From Microbacteriaceae bacterium UBA4731 (GTDB lineage: Bacteria > Actinomycetota > Actinomycetes > Actinomycetales > Microbacteriaceae): DNA of 17,823 bases. Positions 14,024-17,823 of the stretch are shown one piece after another. Numbering within the stretch: position 1 is the stretch's first letter; each line of letters opens with the position of its first letter. A model generated the notes under the pieces. It was given only the letters and a program-made list of their open reading frames with translations, did no database searches and had not been told where the DNA came from. The position numbers were made by a program, and so were the translations under genes. The stretch covers positions 936 through 18,758 of the forward strand of contig DHJB01000009.1 in assembly GCA_002404115.1 (NCBI GenBank). Direction: 5' to 3'.

Positions 14024-15577
14024 GTGCTCCTCACCAGCCGCTGGTTCCGACTGCTTGGCCCCCTCGCCGTAACCGTGCTGGCCGCGGCGCTTCGCCTGTG
14101 GAACCTCGGCAGCCCGCACTCGCTCGTCTTCGACGAGACCTTCTATGTGAAGGATGCCTGGACCCTCTTCACCAACGGCTATGAGTCCGCCTGGCCGGAC
14201 AACGCCGACGCACTCTTCGCCGCCGGCCACACCAACATCTTCACGACGGATCCGTCGTTCGTGGTGCATCCGCCGCTCGGGAAATGGCTGATCGCCCTCG
14301 GCATGGCGGCCGTGGGCCCGGCAAGCAGCTGGGGCTGGCGCATCGCGACGGCGCTGATCGGCATCCTCGCCGTCGTGCTGCTCATGCTGATCGCGAAGAA
14401 ACTGTTCGGGTCGACGCTGCTGGCGACCATCGCCGGGTTCCTGTTCGCGATCGACGGGAACGCGATCGTGATGAGCCGGGTAGCCCTGCTCGACAACTCG
14501 GTCATGTTCTTCGCGCTGCTGGGCTTCGGGGCGGTGCTGCTCGACCGGGACTGGCATGCGACCCGGCTCGCCGCGCGGCTGGCCGAGAGCCGCTCGGCCG
14601 GGAACGACCCCGGCTGGGGACCGGTGCTCTGGTGGCGCCCGTGGCTGCTCGCGGCAGGCCTGGCCTTCGGCCTGACCAGCTCCGTCAAGTGGTCGGGCCT
14701 CTACTTCCTCGCCGCCTTCGGCGTCTACGTCGTTGTCGTCGACGCGCTGGCCCGGCGCCGCGCCGGGGTGTCGTTCTGGGTGAGCGCCGCCCTGCTCAAG
14801 CAGGCACCCGCGACGTTCCTGCTGATGGTGCCCGTCGCGCTCGCCACGTTCCTCGCATCCTGGACCGGGTGGTTCGTCACCCGCGGGGGGTTCTACCGGG
14901 AGTGGGCCGAGTCGCCGGGGGCAGCCTGGACCGGCGCATTCGCCTGGCTGCCGCACTCCCTGCAGAGCTTCTGGCACTATCAGGTGGCCGCCTACACGTA
15001 CCACGTGAACCTCGACACGCCGCACCCGTACCAGGCCAACCCGCTCACCTGGCTGTTGATGATCCGCCCAACGAGCATGTACTACCGCGGCACGAGCCTG
15101 GGCGAGGACGGCTGCGGCGTCGCCAGTTGCGCCGAAGCGATCACGGGGATCGCCAACCCGCTCATCTGGTGGGCGGCGACCGCGGCCATCCTCTACCTGG
15201 TCTATCGCCTGGTGCGGTACCGCGAGTGGCGGGTGGGGCTCATCCTGATGGGCATGGTCGCCGGATACGTGCCCTGGCTGATGTACCTGAACCGGACGGT
15301 TTTCCAGTTCTACACGATCGCTTTCGAGCCGTACATGCTGCTCGGGCTGACGTTCGTGGTCGGGTTGATCATGCGCCGGCCGCATCCGGTCGAGGCGACG
15401 GATGCCGAGGACGAGCCGACGGATGCTCATGGGTGGCGGCCGGGAGGCATCCGCCTCGTCGTGGTCTTCCTCGTCGTGGCGGCTCTCGTCAGCGCATATT
15501 TCTACCCACTGTGGACCGGAATGCAGACCCCGTTCCTGTTCTGGCAGCTGCACATTTGGCTGCCGACCTGGCGGTGA
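14024..15577 (+). CDS. Dolichyl-phosphate-mannose--protein mannosyltransferase (PMT, GT39)
   Basis: Integral membrane glycosyltransferase of the GT-C fold that moves mannose from polyprenyl-phosphomannose to Ser/Thr of exported proteins; the M. tuberculosis orthologue is Rv1002c. It is 517 residues. A first transmembrane segment (about 9-27) is followed by the catalytic Asp-Glu pair in VFDETFYVKDAW (35-46, Asp37-Glu38) and by HPPLGKWLI (82-90). Many further hydrophobic segments follow, with YVPWLMYLNRTVFQFYTIAFEPY typical of the C-terminal half. GTG 14024 is chosen because it starts just before the first membrane segment and has TACGAT six bases upstream; the frame stays open further upstream, but that would be antisense to rsmI. 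Gene order rsmI/pmt divergent is shared with mycobacteria. Confidence 0.94.
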   Translation: MLLTSRWFRLLGPLAVTVLAAALRLWNLGSPHSLVFDETFYVKDAWTLFTNGYESAWPDNADALFAAGHTNIFTTDPSFVVHPPLGKWLIALGMAAVGPASSWGWRIATALIGILAVVLLMLIAKKLFGSTLLATIAGFLFAIDGNAIVMSRVALLDNSVMFFALLGFGAVLLDRDWHATRLAARLAESRSAGNDPGWGPVLWWRPWLLAAGLAFGLTSSVKWSGLYFLAAFGVYVVVVDALARRRAGVSFWVSAALLKQAPATFLLMVPVALATFLASWTGWFVTRGGFYREWAESPGAAWTGAFAWLPHSLQSFWHYQVAAYTYHVNLDTPHPYQANPLTWLLMIRPTSMYYRGTSLGEDGCGVASCAEAITGIANPLIWWAATAAILYLVYRLVRYREWRVGLILMGMVAGYVPWLMYLNRTVFQFYTIAFEPYMLLGLTFVVGLIMRRPHPVEATDAEDEPTDAHGWRPGGIRLVVVFLVVAALVSAYFYPLWTGMQTPFLFWQLHIWLPTWR

Positions 15578-15724
15578 CATATGCCGCTTGAGACATATGG
15601 CGACTGGGAAACACGTGTGAATTCCCCCCGTTCGCCCGGCCCTCGCCCGTAGAATGATCGGTATCTGTTCGGCGAGTAACTGCTCAATCCGCGGCTGAGA
15701 AGTCAAGAAACAAACAAAGGCCAT
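15578..15724 (+). promoter_or_regulatory. Desaturase promoter region with -10 TAGAAT and three CATATG motifs
   Basis: TAGAAT (15650-15655) is a good -10, giving a leader of about 60 bases. AAAGG (15716-15720) sits four bases before the ATG. GACATATG occurs at 15576-15583 and 15592-15599 as direct repeats. CCATATGTC (15721-15729), the exact reverse complement of 15592-15600, overlaps the start codon. In DNA this GC-rich, three such sites in 155 bases are unlikely by chance and could be operators. A half copy of the palindromic repeat may lie at 15678-15694. Confidence 0.45.
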
Positions 15725-16825
15725 ATGTCGGAAGCAACTGCCGCACCCACGGTCCGGATCATCAAGACCCGCCAGGGTGGCGATTCGAAGAACCCCACCA
15801 CCGAGTACTCAGCGCTGTTGCACACCGTGCGCAACCTGGGCCTGCTGAAGCGCACGACCGGCTTCTACTGGATGGTCTTCTCGATCCTTGTCGTCGCGCT
15901 GTCCGGCGCCGCGACCGGTTTCATCCTGCTCGGCGACAGCTGGTTCCAGCTGATCATCGCCGGCACCCTCGGCATCATCCTCACCCAGTTCGCGTTCCTG
16001 GCGCATGAGGCCTCGCACCGTCAGGTGTTCGAATCAGGCCCCGCCAACGACCGCGCCGGCCGCATCCTCGCGAACCTGTTCGTGGGCATCAGCTACGCCT
16101 GGTGGATGACCAAGCACAGCCGCCACCACGCGAACCCGAACGTCATCGGCAAGGACCCGGACATCGATCCGGACGTCATCGTCTTCCTCGAGGAGGACGC
16201 CGCCAAGGTCAACTGGATCACCTCGTTCCTCACCCGCAAGCAGGGCTACCTGTTCTTCCCGCTGCTGATGCTCGAGGGTTTCAACCTGCACATGCACGGC
16301 TTCAAGACGGTCTTCGGCCGCCAGAAGGTCGACAAGCGCTGGCTCGAAATTTCGATGCTGACCACCCGCATCGTGCTCTACGTCGCCGTGATCTTCTACT
16401 TCCTGCCCGTCGGCATGGCGTTCGCCTTCATCGGCGTGCAGCTGGCCGTCTTCGGCGTGTACATGGGTGCCTCCTTCGCCCCCAACCACAAGGGCATGCC
16501 GATGCTGCCGCACGACAGCAAGGTCGACTTCCTCCGTCGCCAGGTACTCACCTCGCGCAACATCCGCGGCGGCACCGCGATGGACACGTTCATGGGCGGG
16601 CTCAACTACCAGGTAGAGCACCACCTGTTCCCGAACATGGCCAGGCCGCACCTTCGCAAGGCGCAGGAAATCACCAAGGAATACTGCGAATCGCACAACA
16701 TCCTGTACACGGAGACCTCGATCCTCGAGTCCTACGGCATCGTCATCGCCTACCTCAACAAGGTCGGCCTGGCGGCGCGCGACCCGTTCGACTGCCCCAT
16801 GATCGCCCGTTTCCACCACCGGTAA
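15725..16825 (+). CDS. Membrane fatty acid desaturase (acyl-lipid / delta-6-like family)
   Basis: Di-iron membrane enzyme that introduces a cis double bond into acyl chains, raising membrane fluidity. It is 366 residues. The three histidine boxes are HEASH (94-98), HSRHH (131-135) and QVEHH (296-300); the QxxHH form of the third box is typical of front-end and acyl-lipid desaturases. Hydrophobic pairs occur at about 47-70 and 75-95, and at about 212-232 and 234-250. There is no cytochrome b5 domain, so electrons must come from a separate ferredoxin or reductase. ATG 15725 has AAAGG upstream. A strong terminator follows, so it is probably monocistronic. The position and substrate of the double bond cannot be read from sequence. 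It could aid cold adaptation, which is an inference. Confidence 0.94.
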   Translation: MSEATAAPTVRIIKTRQGGDSKNPTTEYSALLHTVRNLGLLKRTTGFYWMVFSILVVALSGAATGFILLGDSWFQLIIAGTLGIILTQFAFLAHEASHRQVFESGPANDRAGRILANLFVGISYAWWMTKHSRHHANPNVIGKDPDIDPDVIVFLEEDAAKVNWITSFLTRKQGYLFFPLLMLEGFNLHMHGFKTVFGRQKVDKRWLEISMLTTRIVLYVAVIFYFLPVGMAFAFIGVQLAVFGVYMGASFAPNHKGMPMLPHDSKVDFLRRQVLTSRNIRGGTAMDTFMGGLNYQVEHHLFPNMARPHLRKAQEITKEYCESHNILYTETSILESYGIVIAYLNKVGLAARDPFDCPMIARFHHR

Positions 16826-16845
16826 CATCTAGCAACACCCGAAGG

Positions 16846-16882
16846 AGAGCCGCTTCCCCGCGTTGGGGAGGCGGCTCTTTTT
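16846..16882 (+). terminator. Rho-independent terminator after the desaturase
   Basis: The 14-bp stem pairs 16846-16859 (AGAGCCGCTTCCCC) with 16865-16878, with one G-U pair and a five-base loop, followed by TTTTT ending at 16882. It is a textbook intrinsic terminator 21 bases after the stop codon. Confidence 0.95.
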
Positions 16883-17014
16883 GTGCGCCCGGGTGGATTG
16901 CGCGCTGTTGCGCCCGGGCGGTTCGACCGGCTCATTCGCCCCGCTCGCTCGTCGCGCCCGTCCGGTTCGTCGGCCCCGGCCCCGCGGGCGGATTCCCGCT
17001 CGCGGCAGAGCCCG

Positions 17015-17020
17015 TAGGCT
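17015..17020 (+). promoter_or_regulatory. -10 element TAGGCT seven bases before the yeiH-like ATG
   Basis: TAGGCT, seven bases (GAAACCC), then ATG 17028. No Shine-Dalgarno is present, so a leaderless mRNA is likely. The rest of the gap after the terminator (16883-17014) is GC-rich; it holds a 13-base direct repeat with one mismatch (16884-16896 and 16909-16921) and nothing else recognised. Confidence 0.55.
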
Positions 17021-17027
17021 GAAACCC

Positions 17028-17823
17028 ATGTGGCTGCCGGGTGTGCTCGTCGCGGCGGCCGCTGCGTTCGCCGCCTGGGGAATCCACACGCTCGCGCCGG
17101 CTCTGCCGCTCCTGACGATCGCGGTCGGTCTCGGCATCATCGTCGCCCAGCTTCCACTCGCGCGCCCCGCGCTCATTGGCCCCCTTGCCCCGGGTATCGC
17201 GGTGGCGGCGAGCAGCATGATGCGCATCGGCATTGTGCTGCTCGGACTCAAACTCAGCCTCGTCGACATCGTCGCGCTCGGCTGGGCCGCCATCGCGACC
17301 ACCGTCGCCGTGGTGCTGCTGAGCTTCATCGGCACGTTCTGGCTCGGCCGGTGGTTTCGCTTACCCGGGCATCAGCCGCTGCTCATCGCCACCGGATTCT
17401 CCATCTGCGGCGCCTCCGCAATCGGCGCCATGAGCGGCGTGGTCAGGGCCAAGGACGAGGACAGTGCCACGCCGATCGCGCTCGTCACCCTCTGCGGCAC
17501 CCTGGCGATCGCGGTTCTGCCGGCCCTGTGGCATCCGCTGGGCCTGACCAACCTGCAATTCGGCCACTGGGTGGGCGCCGGCGTGCACGACGTCGGCCAG
17601 GTCGTGGCGACCGCCCAGATCGCGGGACCGACCGCCCTCGCCCTGGCCGTCGTCGTCAAGCTCACCCGGGTGCTCATGCTCGCGCCGATCGTGGCCGTCG
17701 TGTCGGTCGCGGAGCGCCGCACGCAAGCCGCCGGCTCCGGCCGCGGCCCTGCCACCCGCACCAGCCCCGTCGCCGCCCCCCCCCCCGCCACTGCCACCGG
17801 CCCCGCCACCGCCACCGCCACCG
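17028..17823 (+). CDS. YeiH/UPF0324 family putative membrane transporter; 3' end outside window
   Basis: An open frame of 265 codons runs off the window without a stop. The family is polytopic, annotated as a putative sulfate exporter, with no firmly established substrate. Family motifs are visible: RIGIVLLGLKLSL (66-78), GFSICGASAIGA (123-134), the paired motif GAGVHDVGQVVATA (183-196), and VKLTRVLMLAPIV (210-222). Several hydrophobic segments occur between 5 and 227. From about 232 the frame enters a stretch rich in Pro, Ala, Thr and Gly encoded by poly-C and GCCACC repeats; in family members this is normally a short loop before the last membrane segments. ATG 17028 is supported by TAGGCT seven bases upstream and by the membrane topology. 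Confidence 0.88.
   Translation, partial: MWLPGVLVAAAAAFAAWGIHTLAPALPLLTIAVGLGIIVAQLPLARPALIGPLAPGIAVAASSMMRIGIVLLGLKLSLVDIVALGWAAIATTVAVVLLSFIGTFWLGRWFRLPGHQPLLIATGFSICGASAIGAMSGVVRAKDEDSATPIALVTLCGTLAIAVLPALWHPLGLTNLQFGHWVGAGVHDVGQVVATAQIAGPTALALAVVVKLTRVLMLAPIVAVVSVAERRTQAAGSGRGPATRTSPVAAPPPATATGPATATAT
17776..17823. repeat. 11-C homopolymer and GCCACC-type simple repeat at the window end
   Basis: Positions 17776-17786 are eleven consecutive C. GCCACC units and variants then run to the last base. It lies in frame inside the yeiH-like gene, coding for Pro then Ala-Thr repeats. Such tracts are prone to slippage in the cell and in sequencing. Confidence 0.9.

Noticed and set aside
13112..15724. 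870-codon minus-strand ORF across the mannosyltransferase
   Set aside because: The first part is antisense to the membrane protein and the last part is a wrong frame of rsmI; low-complexity Arg/Pro/Gly content.
16884..16921. 13-base direct repeat (TGCGCCCGGG core) upstream of the yeiH-like gene as an operator
   Set aside because: One mismatch, very GC-rich and no symmetry; likely composition-driven.

Overview
The window is high-GC chromosomal DNA from an actinobacterium, most likely a member of the Microbacteriaceae. I base this on the protein sequences, the GC-rich third codon positions, the gene order, and a mix of Shine-Dalgarno-led and apparently leaderless starts. The genus is not resolvable from sequence alone.

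Left part (1-7134, almost all minus strand): the start of prs (PRPP synthetase, cut by the window edge), glmU and tRNA-Gln(TTG). Then comes a lone plus-strand MarR regulator. It is followed by a complete methionine ABC importer read metQ-metN-metI on the minus strand, and by an ABC-F ATPase with two nucleotide-binding domains and a C-terminal coiled coil.

Middle part (7288-13953, all minus): rsmI, a medium-chain dehydrogenase, metG, tatD, rsmA (ksgA), an 86-codon orphan and ispE. From memory of M. tuberculosis, this matches the Rv1002c-Rv1018c neighbourhood (pmt, rsmI, metG, tatD, rpfB, ksgA, ispE ... prs, glmU). Here rpfB is missing and the dehydrogenase, the orphan ORF, the ABC-F gene and the met importer are present. 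Functions are mainly decoding-centre rRNA methylation (RsmI, RsmA), methionine charging and uptake, and the isoprenoid and cell-wall precursors made by IspE, GlmU and Prs.

Right part (14024-17823, all plus): a GT39 protein O-mannosyltransferase divergent from rsmI, a three-histidine-box fatty acid desaturase ending at a strong terminator, and the start of a YeiH/UPF0324 membrane protein that runs off the window through a poly-C and GCCACC-rich tract.

No phage, transposase, CRISPR array or defence system was seen. No stretch longer than 300 bases lacks a gene. The most interesting signals are non-coding. A TANNNT hexamer lies 6-7 bases before the start codon of five or more genes, which suggests leaderless transcription; in two cases the hexamer begins with the stop codon of the upstream gene. 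Two long intergenic palindromes share outer arms but have different, still complementary, inner arms. The metQ leader could pair with its own Shine-Dalgarno site. Three CATATG motifs flank and overlap the desaturase start. Possible lesions include an apparent in-frame deletion in the dehydrogenase and a truncated orphan ORF.
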